From Symploca sp. SIO2C1 (GTDB lineage: Bacteria; Cyanobacteriota; Cyanobacteriia; Cyanobacteriales; Coleofasciculaceae): a DNA stretch of 36,601 bases. The translations under genes and the position numbers were made by a program. Every line of letters starts with the position of its first letter. The first letter of the stretch is position 1. The stretch covers positions 4,591 through 41,191 of the forward strand of contig JAAHGL010000051.1 in NCBI GenBank assembly GCA_010692635.1. The letters run 5' to 3'. The notes under the pieces were generated by a model. The model searched no databases. It saw nothing but the letters and a program-made list of their open reading frames with translations, and was not told the origin of the DNA. Positions 1 through 8,044 of this stretch are shown here, one piece after another.

Positions 1-96
1 AGTAAGACTCTAATATCCGGATAAATTACTACTGAATTAATTAATAACCTGTGGTCTTATTTTTCTTTAATAAAATGAAACTGGAGTTATTGAAGG

Positions 97-156
97 AAAA
101 ATTAAAACCCCCAAACTCTAGGAGCAGGGGGTCAATTATCAGGGTGCATCTACCAC
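97..156 (-). ncRNA. NsiR1-like small RNA, copy 1
   Basis: Read on the minus strand, the unit gives a roughly 60 nt RNA: a conserved 5' part (GTGGTAGATGCACCCTGATA), then a hairpin with a CCCCC/GGGGG stem around CTCCTAGAG, then TTTTAATTTTT, which is a Rho-independent terminator. A TCCGGA box (185-190) lies about 30-35 nt upstream of the inferred 5' end, with a TAAGAA -10-like element between. TCCGGA near -35 is the DIF+ motif of heterocyst-specific promoters, and NsiR1 is known as a tandem array of about 60 nt RNAs near hetF. Identity with NsiR1 is inferred from architecture. Ends are estimates. Confidence 0.6.
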
Positions 157-265
157 TTCTTTCTTCTTAAGTAAGACTCTAATATCCGGATAAATTACTA
201 CTGAATTAATTAATAACCTGTGGTCTTATTTTTCTTTAATAAAATGAAACTGGAGTTATTGAAGG

Positions 266-325
266 AAAAATTAAAACCCCCAAACTCTAGGAGCAGGGGG
301 TCAATTATCAGGGTGCATCTACCAC
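266..325 (-). ncRNA. NsiR1-like small RNA, copy 2
   Basis: Same as copy 1, with its TCCGGA box at 354-359 in the next unit. The sequence of the transcribed part appears identical to copy 1, suggesting recent amplification or homogenisation. Confidence 0.6.
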
Positions 326-434
326 TTCTTTCTTCTTAAGTAAGACTCTAATATCCGGATAAATTACTACTGAATTAATTAATAACCTGTGGTCTTATTT
401 TTCTTTAATAAAATGAAACTGGAGTTATTGAAGG

Positions 435-494
435 AAAAATTAAAACCCCCAAACTCTAGGAGTTGGGGGTCAATTATCAGGGTGCATCTACTAC
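435..494 (-). ncRNA. NsiR1-like small RNA, copy 3
   Basis: Same layout, with its TCCGGA box at 523-528. The hairpin differs: + strand GAGTTGGGGG instead of GAGCAGGGGG. This lengthens the pairing with CCCCCAA, so the change keeps or improves the stem. Confidence 0.58.
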
Positions 495-603
495 TGCTTT
501 CTTCTTAAGTAAGACTCTAGTATCCGGATAAATTATTGCTGAATTAATGAATAACCTGTGGTCGTGTTTTTCTTTGATAAAACCGAATTACAGCTATTGA
601 AGC

Positions 604-664
604 TAAAATTAAAAACCCCCAAGCTCTTAGAGCTGGAGGTTAATTATCAGGGTGCATCTACTAC
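604..664 (-). ncRNA. NsiR1-like small RNA, copy 4 (diverged)
   Basis: This is the most diverged unit, with its TCCGGA box at 693-698 in the partial fifth unit. The stem here uses CCCCCAAGCTC against GAGCTGGAGG on the + strand. Several bases have changed on both sides relative to copies 1-3, yet the hairpin and the minus-strand T-run are kept, while the 5' segment (GATGCACCCTGATAATT) is unchanged. That pattern argues for selection on an RNA. Confidence 0.55.
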
Positions 665-692
665 TGCTTTCTTCTTAAGTAAGACTCTAGTA

Positions 693-698
693 TCCGGA
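693..698 (-). promoter_or_regulatory. TCCGGA (DIF-like) box for the outermost sRNA copy
   Basis: The partial fifth unit keeps only the first 27 bp of the repeat, and this is exactly the part with TATCCGGATA. It therefore looks retained as the promoter of copy 4. The equivalent boxes of the other copies are at 185-190, 354-359 and 523-528; another at 16-21 would serve a copy left of the window. Confidence 0.5.
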
Positions 699-827
699 TA
701 AATTGATGGCGGCAGCTCCTCCATCTGTTAACTGAGCAGTTTGTCGGGGAACCAAAGTAATAACCACACTCACCTAGTCCTGTGTTAAATTGACTCCAAG
801 AATGGGTGGAGGAGCAAAGTACCAGTT

Positions 828-1556
828 ATGGTGACACAGGATAAGCAAAGAGAAATTGCTTTCTTTGATAGCTACGCAGAGTCCCAAGAATATAATGTCT
901 TTACGGATAAGAGCAATCTCAAGATAGTCAACAGCTGTCTGGAATTTAGTGGTCTGCAACCAGGAATGCGAGTGGTAGATTGTGGTTGTGGTTCGGGTAT
1001 TTTTACCAAGCTAGTAGACAACCAGGGATTTTTAGCTTCTGGGTTGGATTTGAGCCAGGGATTAATTGAACTAGCGGGACGCACTTATCCAGAAATAGAG
1101 TTTATTGTGGGGGATGTCGAAAACTTACCTTTTGACTCGGAAAGTCTGGATGGAGTTCTACTCAGCGGCATTATCCATCATTTACCAGATCCTAGCAAAT
1201 GTGCTAGTGAGGTTTTCCGGGTACTCAAACCAAACGGCGTCTTTGTTGCCTTTGATCCTAACCGCTTGAACCCCTTTATGTGGCTTTATCGCGATCGCAC
1301 CTCTCCCTTCTATAGTAGTGAGGGGGTAACAGAGAATGAGCGTCCGATTATTGCCTCAGAAATTGCCCAAGTTTTTACCCAGGCTGGTTTTAAAGTTACC
1401 TCTAGCTATCTATCAGGCTTACACTACCGTTATATTGCTTCCTCAAGTTTGCGTTGGGCACTGCCAATTTATAATTTTTTGGACAATGCAGTATTTCGGC
1501 TACCATTTTTGAAACCTTATAGTGCGTTCGTGCTGACTAGAGGAATGAAAGAATGA
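828..1556 (+). CDS. Class I SAM-dependent methyltransferase (Methyltransf_11 type)
   Basis: This is a 242-residue cytosolic methyltransferase. Motif I is the glycine-rich VVDCGCGSGIF near residue 49. The acidic residue after strand beta2 lies in SGLDLSQGLIELA, and the post-I motif region VGDVENLPF precedes LSGIIHHLPDPSKCASEVFRVLKP, typical of UbiE/Methyltransf_11 proteins. The C-terminal third (YRDRTSPFYSS onward) lacks a known substrate signature, so the acceptor is unknown. A GGAGGAG at 808-814 is a somewhat distant ribosome binding site. The gene stands alone, pointing away from the small-RNA array and convergent with hslO. Methyltransferase activity is secure from the fold; the substrate is not. 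Confidence 0.88.
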   Translation: MVTQDKQREIAFFDSYAESQEYNVFTDKSNLKIVNSCLEFSGLQPGMRVVDCGCGSGIFTKLVDNQGFLASGLDLSQGLIELAGRTYPEIEFIVGDVENLPFDSESLDGVLLSGIIHHLPDPSKCASEVFRVLKPNGVFVAFDPNRLNPFMWLYRDRTSPFYSSEGVTENERPIIASEIAQVFTQAGFKVTSSYLSGLHYRYIASSSLRWALPIYNFLDNAVFRLPFLKPYSAFVLTRGMKE

Positions 1557-1608
1557 CAGGTAAAATTAGAAGCCCGCGCTGATGCTATTGCATACAGCGC
1601 CGGGTAAT

Positions 1609-2508
1609 TCATACAGACTCAGCTCGCAAATCATCTATCAACTTAGCTAGTTCATCACCACTAGCTTGATAAATTTCGCCGCAGAAGTGGCAGGTTGCCT
1701 CCGCCCCCTCATCTTTTTCAATCATATCTTGCAGTTCTGCTTCACCAAGCATTTTCAACGCTCCCAAAACCCGGTTGAAAGAGCAGCCACAGTGAAAACG
1801 CACCATGTGGATATCTGGGAGTATAACCAAACCCATGTCTCCTAGCAACAGTTCAAAAATTTCGGGCAAAGTCTTACCTGACTGCAACAGGGGAGTAAAT
1901 CCTGATAGCTTGGCAATGCGAGATTCTAGAATTTCTACTAGAGTTTCGTCTCTAGCGGCTTTGGGTAGTACTTGAATCAATATCCCTCCGGCTGCCGTAA
2001 CCCCTTCTGCTCCAACAAACACACCAACTATCAATGCTGAAGGGGTTTGTTCTGAAGTTGCTAGGTAGTTAGTTATGTCATCACCAATTTCCCCAGATAT
2101 TAGTTCAACAGTACTGGAATAGGGATAGCCATAGCCCACATCCCGAACTACGTAGAGGTAACCATCACGTCCCACAGCATTACCAACATCCAGTTTACCT
2201 AGTTCATTGGGTGGTAATTCAACTGCTGGGTTTTCCACATAACCTCTTACAGTTCCATCTAATCCCGCATCAACAAGAAGTCCACCGAGAGGACCATTGC
2301 CCTTAATGCGAATGTTTACCCTCGACTCTGCTCGCTTCATACTAGAAACCAGCAACAAACCTGCAGACATAGCACGACCAAGGGCTGCTGTAGCCACATA
2401 AGAAAGTTTGTGACGTTGTCTCGCTTCTTCAGCAATACGGGTAGTAATAACCCCAACGGCTCTAATTCCACCCTCGGCTGCTGTAGCACGAATTAACTGA
2501 TCAGCCAT
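1609..2508 (-). CDS. hslO: Hsp33 redox-regulated molecular chaperone
   Basis: A 299-residue cytosolic holdase chaperone that is switched on by oxidation and unfolding. The N-terminal substrate-binding domain opens with ADQLIRATAAEGGIRAVGV, typical of the family. The C-terminal zinc redox switch has the diagnostic cysteines C240-G-C242 and C273-H-F-C276, the CxC...CxxC pattern that binds zinc when reduced and forms disulfides under oxidative stress. Length is normal (about 290-300). AAGG lies about 8 nt upstream of the ATG. It is monocistronic and convergent with the methyltransferase. All four switch cysteines are present, so it should be redox-active. Confidence 0.97.
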   Translation of the reverse strand: MADQLIRATAAEGGIRAVGVITTRIAEEARQRHKLSYVATAALGRAMSAGLLLVSSMKRAESRVNIRIKGNGPLGGLLVDAGLDGTVRGYVENPAVELPPNELGKLDVGNAVGRDGYLYVVRDVGYGYPYSSTVELISGEIGDDITNYLATSEQTPSALIVGVFVGAEGVTAAGGILIQVLPKAARDETLVEILESRIAKLSGFTPLLQSGKTLPEIFELLLGDMGLVILPDIHMVRFHCGCSFNRVLGALKMLGEAELQDMIEKDEGAEATCHFCGEIYQASGDELAKLIDDLRAESV

Positions 2509-2735
2509 GAAAAAACCTTACTTTAACATTACACTTCTTAACATACTCACTATTTTAAGTCGGGTGGATAAGTAATGACTGTGAGCTTGTAGAAAACATG
2601 TACTAATTCTCGAACACTGATTCAGTAATAATGTTTTGTCAAACAATGCGAAGGGTTCGGCAAGTGATCGCGCTCACTGCTAAGTTACAGATTAGGTTAA
2701 AATTTTCTATGGTTGTTTTGAACGGATAGAAAGCT

Positions 2736-3503
2736 TTGGGAAAGTGTCCCATATGTCAAACACCATATATTGATAAGCAGGTGGTTAGTTGTAGAACCTG
2801 TGCCTGGGATTTGATGCAATACCCCCTAACTCTCGAAGGTGTTTGTTTAGATAAACAAGCGAAGCTTACTTGGGCGAAGCAAATGTGGACAAGATTTCAA
2901 GAAAAGAGTAAGCAGCCTGCAATATCTTTACCGACAGGCCATATTGTGTCTACAGGTGGTAGAGAGTATACCTATTTGTGGGAACTACTTAGTGCTAGGA
3001 AGTGGGAGAGTGCAAACCACATGACTAGAGTGCTTATGCTTAGATTGATTGGACGTGACGAAGAAGGAGAAGATTATTTTGACCAAAGAGCTAGTGAAAA
3101 CTTTTCAGGTTCTGACTTAAAGATTATTGATCAGCTTTGGACAGAATACAGTGGTGGTCATTTTGGCTTTAGTATACAAAAAAAAATTGCTTTTGAGATT
3201 AGTAAAATTCAATCACACTCACCACATAATATTATTGACTCCATTGTTCGAGCATCTGGGAATATATATCGTCTTCAGCAGGAGAGCAATTTTCTTCTTC
3301 AGTGGGAACGAGAATTTGCGAAACAAGTGGGTTGGGAAACAGAACTTGTCTATGATTTAAAGCAACCAAAAGGGCATTTACCATGTATTAAGAGAAAGTT
3401 GACTTATCCACAGCACTTAATGCCTAAAGCTGCAATTATAGCTGCAAGGAATATAGAGCGTATTGCAGGACTATATGAATTACTAATGCGTGAAGAGTTA
3501 TAA
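2736..3503 (+). CDS. Zinc-ribbon / GUN4 domain protein
   Basis: A 255-residue protein starting at TTG. Residues 1-30 form a CxxC...CxxC zinc-ribbon-like knuckle (C4, C7, C19, C22). Residues from about 77 on match GUN4: LLSARKWESANHMTRVLML, then DLKIIDQLWTEYSGGHFGFSIQ and a GW element near residue 205. GUN4 domains bind porphyrins; the canonical Gun4 stimulates magnesium chelatase. This protein, like many cyanobacterial GUN4 paralogues, has a fused extra domain, so it is more likely a tetrapyrrole sensor or scaffold than the chelatase partner itself. The start has only a weak SD; no in-frame ATG precedes the zinc knuckle, which supports the TTG. It stands alone. Confidence 0.85.
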   Translation: MGKCPICQTPYIDKQVVSCRTCAWDLMQYPLTLEGVCLDKQAKLTWAKQMWTRFQEKSKQPAISLPTGHIVSTGGREYTYLWELLSARKWESANHMTRVLMLRLIGRDEEGEDYFDQRASENFSGSDLKIIDQLWTEYSGGHFGFSIQKKIAFEISKIQSHSPHNIIDSIVRASGNIYRLQQESNFLLQWEREFAKQVGWETELVYDLKQPKGHLPCIKRKLTYPQHLMPKAAIIAARNIERIAGLYELLMREEL

Positions 3504-3666
3504 AATTAACCTCTAGTTGTACAGCATATCCACCTTAATACAACAAAAGAGCGATCGCAATTTAAGCGGTAATATTCTGCCATAGAGAGTATTAAACTGT
3601 ACCTGGCGTACAATTATAAATTGAGCTGCAAACTGTCCTAAATACAATTAGACTTGATGAAATAAG

Positions 3667-3795
3667 TAAGTAGGTGAAAAAAAACGATCATTGGATTTGT
3701 AGGGGCGGGTTTAGCTAAGATGCTTGCTACGTGTACTGTTTCTCTCCTTCAAAACCCGCCCTGCCCATGTGAGTTTATTTATGCCCACCTACTTA
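3667..3795. repeat. MITE-like inverted-repeat element with GGGCGGGTTT core
   Basis: The outer 10-bp inverted repeats TAAGTAGGTG (3667-3676) and CACCTACTTA (3786-3795) enclose a second inverted pair, AGGGGCGGGTTTA (about 3701) and CAAAACCCGCCCT (about 3751). It is a fold-back element with no coding capacity. A related core is at 31137-31203. It fills most of the 300-bp gap between the GUN4 gene and the DUF1993 gene and may supply the latter's leader. Confidence 0.7.
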
Positions 3796-3814
3796 AATCT
3801 TGAGGGATTATGAA

Positions 3815-4327
3815 ATGCCAAGTCGGAATATCGGTTTAATCCAAACTCTTTTTCAAAGCCGCTTAACCACACTTGAGCACCTCTTGAAGTCAGCTCAAAC
3901 ACATTTTGGCGATAGTGAGTCGTTCCTTCAGAAGCGCATTGCGGCTGATATGCTTCCCTTCGGTACACAGATTGCTTTCACCTGTGATCAACCACACAAC
4001 TTTGTTCTCTGGTGTGACGGCAAACCAGCGAATCATCTCGATCCAGACGTTACATCTCTCACGCAGGCATACGAACACATAGAAAACACTAAGGGACTTC
4101 TTTCGGGTATTAACGTAGAAGACGCAAAACTAGATGAGGTTACGCGCATCGACTTAGGTAAAAGTCTTTACGTTGAGCTATCTGGTAGTGCCTATGTGAA
4201 TGACTTTCTGATCCCAAATTTCTACTTCCATATGGTCACAGCTTACGACATTCTGCGCATGGCTGGTGTGCCAATTGGTAAACGGGATTACATGATGCAC
4301 TTGGTGCCATTACTCAGAACTGAATGA
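3815..4327 (+). CDS. DUF1993 family protein
   Basis: 170 residues from the ATG at 3815, preceded by GAGGGA at a good SD distance; an in-frame TTG at 3800 would add five residues and is less likely. The protein resembles DUF1993, a helical-bundle family related to DinB-like proteins: a helical N-terminus (LIQTLFQSRLTTLEHLLKSA), a central ADMLPFGTQIAFTCD, and the C-terminal PNFYFHMVTAYDILRMAGVPIGKRDYM. No catalytic role is established for the family. Its start lies 20 bp beyond the inverted-repeat element. It ends just before a TnpB right-end relic. Confidence 0.8.
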   Translation: MPSRNIGLIQTLFQSRLTTLEHLLKSAQTHFGDSESFLQKRIAADMLPFGTQIAFTCDQPHNFVLWCDGKPANHLDPDVTSLTQAYEHIENTKGLLSGINVEDAKLDEVTRIDLGKSLYVELSGSAYVNDFLIPNFYFHMVTAYDILRMAGVPIGKRDYMMHLVPLLRTE

Positions 4328-4348
4328 AGCCTACTAACTTCTATAAGG

Positions 4349-4505
4349 ACTAAGTACGGTGGGGCACACCGAATCTAAAAAGCTTAGGGAGTTTGATCCT
4401 CTAGCTGGGTTGGAGCAATCCTGCTCAGTTAAAGTCTGACAGTGAACTTAAGAATCCCCTGCTTTTAACGGAGCGAAGCTCTCGTGGAAGCATGGGGAGT
4501 GTCAA
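4349..4505 (+). mobile_element. Solo IS200/IS605 right end (tnpB 3' tip and omega-RNA-like relic A)
   Basis: The segment starts with GGACTAAGTACGGTGGGGCA, which matches the tnpB 3' end at 35082-35104 at nearly every base (there it encodes LGLRTVGHTG). It continues through a structured region and ends in the right-end hairpin AATCCCC...GGGGAGTGTCAA. The last 100 nt align with relic B at 11252-11372 (GGAGTTTGAT, TTGGAGCAATCCTG, GGGGAGTGTCAA are shared). No tnpB remains. In intact elements this segment is the scaffold of the TnpB guide RNA, with the guide just past the tip. The tip lies 18 nt before the ung start. Confidence 0.75.
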
Positions 4506-4523
4506 TACAGGGTATCATGATTA

Positions 4524-5261
4524 GTGAGTGACGTCTTGAGTTTGCTGTCCTCTCAACTTATGACAACAGAAGCCACCCCCTCTCCTACCAGCACTATTAA
4601 ACTTGAACCCACCTGGAAAGCAGTTCTGGAAGATGTGTTTGCCACCCCCAACATGCAGGCACTGAAACAATTTTTAAAGGCGGAAAAAGCTGCTGGCAAA
4701 ATTATTTATCCCCGTGGCTCACTGATTTTCAATGCCATGAACAGCACACCGTTTGACCAAGTCAAAGTTGTCATTCTTGGACAAGACCCGTATCATGGTC
4801 CGGGTCAATCCCATGGTTTGTGCTTTTCCGTCCCGGAGGGAGTTGCCCCGCCTCCTTCCCTGCTCAATATTTTCAAAGAAATTGAACAAGACTTGGGCAT
4901 TAAACTACCCAAGCATGGCTGCCTGCAAGGCTGGGCAGATCAAGGAGTATTACTGCTCAACAGTGTACTAACAGTGGAACAACATAAAGCCGCCTCCCAT
5001 AAGGGAAAAGGCTGGGAGCAATTTACAGATACCATTATCAGTGCCTTAAACCAGCAACGAAAAAATCTAGTTTTTCTGCTGTGGGGCACTTATGCACAAC
5101 AAAAAGGAAAATTTATTGATCGTGAACGGCATCTAGTGCTTACCTCGCCCCACCCTTCGCCGCTATCCGCGCATCGTGGTTTCTTTGGCAACCGGCATTT
5201 TTCAAAAGCCAATGCGTATTTGCAAAAAAATGATATTGAGCCAATTTCTTGGTCGCTATAA
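4524..5261 (+). CDS. ung: Uracil-DNA glycosylase, family 1
   Basis: A 245-residue base-excision repair enzyme that removes uracil from DNA. The water-activating motif [13 protein letters not shown] (residues 86-98, catalytic Asp near 88) and the DNA-intercalating [13 protein letters not shown] motif (from about 210) are intact, and length fits the family. The start is uncertain: GTG at 4524, or ATG at 4560, which drops twelve poorly conserved residues. Neither has a strong SD, and the region upstream is the TnpB right-end relic, so the native leader may have been replaced. It is transcribed alone. Confidence 0.96.
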   Translation: MSDVLSLLSSQLMTTEATPSPTSTIKLEPTWKAVLEDVFATPNMQALKQFLKAEKAAGKIIYPRGSLIFNAMNSTPFDQVKVVILGQDPYHGPGQSHGLCFSVPEGVAPPPSLLNIFKEIEQDLGIKLPKHGCLQGWADQGVLLLNSVLTVEQHKAASHKGKGWEQFTDTIISALNQQRKNLVFLLWGTYAQQKGKFIDRERHLVLTSPHPSPLSAHRGFFGNRHFSKANAYLQKNDIEPISWSL

Positions 5262-5344
5262 TCGTTTAACCGCTTTCCCAGCGATTACCTAGAGCATAAG
5301 CTGCAGCTGAAAGCTGATAGCTTTCATAGTACTCAAACTTCAAT

Positions 5345-8002
5345 ATGCCAGTCAACCTAGATAAGCCACATCTCTGGAAATCAGACTCCCTCCACTCTAT
5401 TGACTTCTACAATGACTGGTTTCTTCGTTTTGCTCCCAGTACTTTCAGAGAACAGAGAGAACTTAAAGCTGAGGAAGTAGCGAATGCCCTGGCAATAACT
5501 GATTATCTTCGAGGAATATCAATTCAGTTACTCAAGAACAACCCTGGCATCTTGCCAATGCTAAGAATGACGACTGCACCTCCGCTAGCACGGGACAGGT
5601 TAATTGGTCTTGCATACACTACCAAAAGTCTAGTGTCTAGCTTAGAGGGATCAGCAAAGTATCCCCCCAGGATTCCGCCGAGAATGCCATCTAATGTATT
5701 GGATGCTCATCTTGAACGTATTATTGACGTCCTGAGAGAAGTTGCAGATCGCGATTTATTCCCTTGGTTAGATGATCCTAATACAGAGCCAACCAAAGAA
5801 GCTCTTTCGCGAAGTGCCTCAGTTGTAGCAGATAGACTATGTGGAGCAGCAGCAGATCCGATTATCAGGAATGCTCAGGAACAGCGCCAACTTAACGCTC
5901 TAGGAGCATTTCTTAAGTCTCATAATTATACTGAAATAGCTTCAAATGATTTGAATAATTTGCTGGCAATGCCACAAGGAAGCTATACATTCAGGTGCAA
6001 TATTTCAGTTGGCTCTGATAAAACTTCAGTAAATATTCCTATCGATTGCATAGTCTCAAGCCATACAAGACAACCAGATGCACTGCCACTTTTAATTGAA
6101 GCTAAATCTGCTGGTGACACAACGAACACCAATAAGAGGAGAAAAGAAGAAGCACAAAAGTTTTCGCAGCTAAAGCGAAAGTTTGGGAATACAGTACCAT
6201 TTCTCTTGTTTTTATGTGGCTATTTTGAACCTGGCTATTTAGGGTATGAGGCTTCTGAGGGGATTGATTGGGTATGGGAGCATAGAATTACTGACCTTCT
6301 TGATTACATAGAGGATAACTCTTCGCTTCTTCCACGTAACTTGGCTCAACAAAACCCTAGTCTATATTCAAGCGATTTCATGCAGCTTGAGGCTGAGCGG
6401 TTTCGTCGGCAGCAGGAAGTAGATAACTCAAAAACTCCCTTAGCAAGGAATCAGCTCGGACAATTCTCGACACCATTTTCGTTGGCACAACAAATCTCTC
6501 GATACACTATTTCACTACTTGCAGTAGGAAGAGAAAGTAGACATCTGCTTGAGCCTGCTATTGGCAGTGGTGTTTTTATCTCCTCAATTATTTCATTAAA
6601 TCCTCAAAATATAACCTATACAGGCGTAGAAATTGACGCCTTATATGCCCAGATATGCGAAGAGCTTTTTTCTGAATTTGGCTGTAATGTTCTCAATCAA
6701 GACTTCTTCTCATTTATTGAATCAGAAGAAAGTCAAGAAAATTTTGATTGTGTTATAACTAATCCACCATATGTTCGCCATCATCACTTCGCATCAGAAA
6801 CCAAGAAGCAATACAAGGAAAAGGTTTTAAGGACTTTAGGAATATCAGTGAGTGGCTTAGCCGGTCTCTATATCTACTATATCCTGCTCTGTGATCAGCT
6901 CTTAAAAGATGGTGCAGTAGCTTCCTGGTTAATACCCAGTGAGTTCCTATATGTAAATTATGGACGTGCACTAAGGGAGTATTTGTATAATTATGTGTCA
7001 CTAATCCGTATCCATCGATTCGATGCCCAAAATGTTCAATTTAATGATGCTTTGGTTTCATCATGTATTATTACCTACAGGAAGCAAAAACCAGCTGCTG
7101 ACTTGCTATTTAGTGTGACAAGAGGGACATATGAAAATCCTGCAATGCACTATGAGATTCCTCGTTCTTCTATTAGCCACAGCGAAAAGTGGAATTTTTC
7201 AGAGTTAGAGCAAGCGGATACTGAAGATGGGATTGCTCTGGAAAAACTTTTTCAGATAACTCGTGGGTTAGCAACGGGGAACAATGATTTTTTTATCTTG
7301 GATCAATGGCGAATCAATGAGAAGAAGATTCCTTCACAATTTTTGGTTCCTGTACTTCCCAGTCCGAGGTATATCAAAAGTTCAGTCATTGAATCAGATG
7401 CGGCTGGAGTCCCACTCCTGACACAGCAAAAGTTTTTACTTTTGGTTACACTGTCTCCCGCAGAGATAAGGTATAAGCATCCAGGTCTTTATCAATACTT
7501 AGAGGAAGGAAAGAAAATAGGTGTCCATAATAGATATCTGTGTCGTACTCGAAAAAGATGGTACTTTCAAGAAAAACGAGAGCCGCCTCTCTTTGTTGCA
7601 ACATATATGGGACGGACTAATTCTAATGGTAATGCTCCGATACGTTTTCTCTTGAACCGCTCTAGAGCGATAGCAACTAACGTGTTTATTTGTCTCTATC
7701 CAAAACCGGAACTTCAGTATTTGCTACAACAAAGTAAAGCAAGAGAGATTGAGCTCCTTGAAACTCTAAACCAAATTCCCATAGCATGTATTCAGAGAGC
7801 TGGAAGAAGTTATGGCGGTGGTCTTCAAAAAATAGAGCCAAAAGAGTTAAGAGCTGTGCGTGTGAAAAATTTGCCTGAATGGCTATCTTTCAAAGAAGTG
7901 GTGCAGCTCGATATGTTTAGTGCTGAGCAGGGATTCTCTTGCTACTTTAGAGGGAGCATCAGTCATAATTACCACGTCGGCAATTTCGATGGCTGCATCT
8001 GA
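5345..8002 (+). CDS. Fused restriction endonuclease (XamI-like) and N6-adenine methyltransferase
   Basis: A single 885-residue restriction-modification protein. The N-terminal part (about 1-340) resembles the XamI endonuclease family (DWFLRFAPSTFREQRELKAEEV; TTAPPLARDRLIGLA). A PD-(D/E)xK-type site is visible as an Asp in IPIDCIVSS and E252-A-K254 in LLIEAKSAGD. The methylase follows: RNQLGQFSTPFSLA, SAM motif I LEPAIGSG (402-409) and catalytic motif IV NPPY (473-476), as in gamma-class N6-adenine methylases. A target-recognition region follows, up to about residue 840. No separate specificity or nuclease gene is nearby. The host would be protected and restricted by one gene product. The recognition site cannot be read. 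Confidence 0.83.
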   Translation: MPVNLDKPHLWKSDSLHSIDFYNDWFLRFAPSTFREQRELKAEEVANALAITDYLRGISIQLLKNNPGILPMLRMTTAPPLARDRLIGLAYTTKSLVSSLEGSAKYPPRIPPRMPSNVLDAHLERIIDVLREVADRDLFPWLDDPNTEPTKEALSRSASVVADRLCGAAADPIIRNAQEQRQLNALGAFLKSHNYTEIASNDLNNLLAMPQGSYTFRCNISVGSDKTSVNIPIDCIVSSHTRQPDALPLLIEAKSAGDTTNTNKRRKEEAQKFSQLKRKFGNTVPFLLFLCGYFEPGYLGYEASEGIDWVWEHRITDLLDYIEDNSSLLPRNLAQQNPSLYSSDFMQLEAERFRRQQEVDNSKTPLARNQLGQFSTPFSLAQQISRYTISLLAVGRESRHLLEPAIGSGVFISSIISLNPQNITYTGVEIDALYAQICEELFSEFGCNVLNQDFFSFIESEESQENFDCVITNPPYVRHHHFASETKKQYKEKVLRTLGISVSGLAGLYIYYILLCDQLLKDGAVASWLIPSEFLYVNYGRALREYLYNYVSLIRIHRFDAQNVQFNDALVSSCIITYRKQKPAADLLFSVTRGTYENPAMHYEIPRSSISHSEKWNFSELEQADTEDGIALEKLFQITRGLATGNNDFFILDQWRINEKKIPSQFLVPVLPSPRYIKSSVIESDAAGVPLLTQQKFLLLVTLSPAEIRYKHPGLYQYLEEGKKIGVHNRYLCRTRKRWYFQEKREPPLFVATYMGRTNSNGNAPIRFLLNRSRAIATNVFICLYPKPELQYLLQQSKAREIELLETLNQIPIACIQRAGRSYGGGLQKIEPKELRAVRVKNLPEWLSFKEVVQLDMFSAEQGFSCYFRGSISHNYHVGNFDGCI

Positions 8003-8044
8003 CCCTAGTCTATATGCAGAAAGAAATTGAAAATTCAAGACAAA

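Larger units (their letters stand above)
1..704. repeat. Tandem array of 169-170 bp direct repeats
   Basis: Four full units start at 1, 170, 339 and 508, and a partial fifth starts at 678. Units 1 and 2 look identical, unit 3 has a few changes, and unit 4 is clearly diverged and one base longer. The array is cut by the window's left edge, so its full copy number is unknown. Every unit start carries a TATCCGGATA palindrome, and every unit holds a C-rich/G-rich hairpin and a conserved TATCAGGGTGCATCTAC segment. All frames are broken by stops, so it is non-coding. It is best explained as tandem small-RNA genes read leftwards. Confidence 0.95.

Noticed and set aside
1-704. CRISPR-like array
   Set aside because: Units are contiguous 169-bp repeats without variable spacers, and no cas gene is near.
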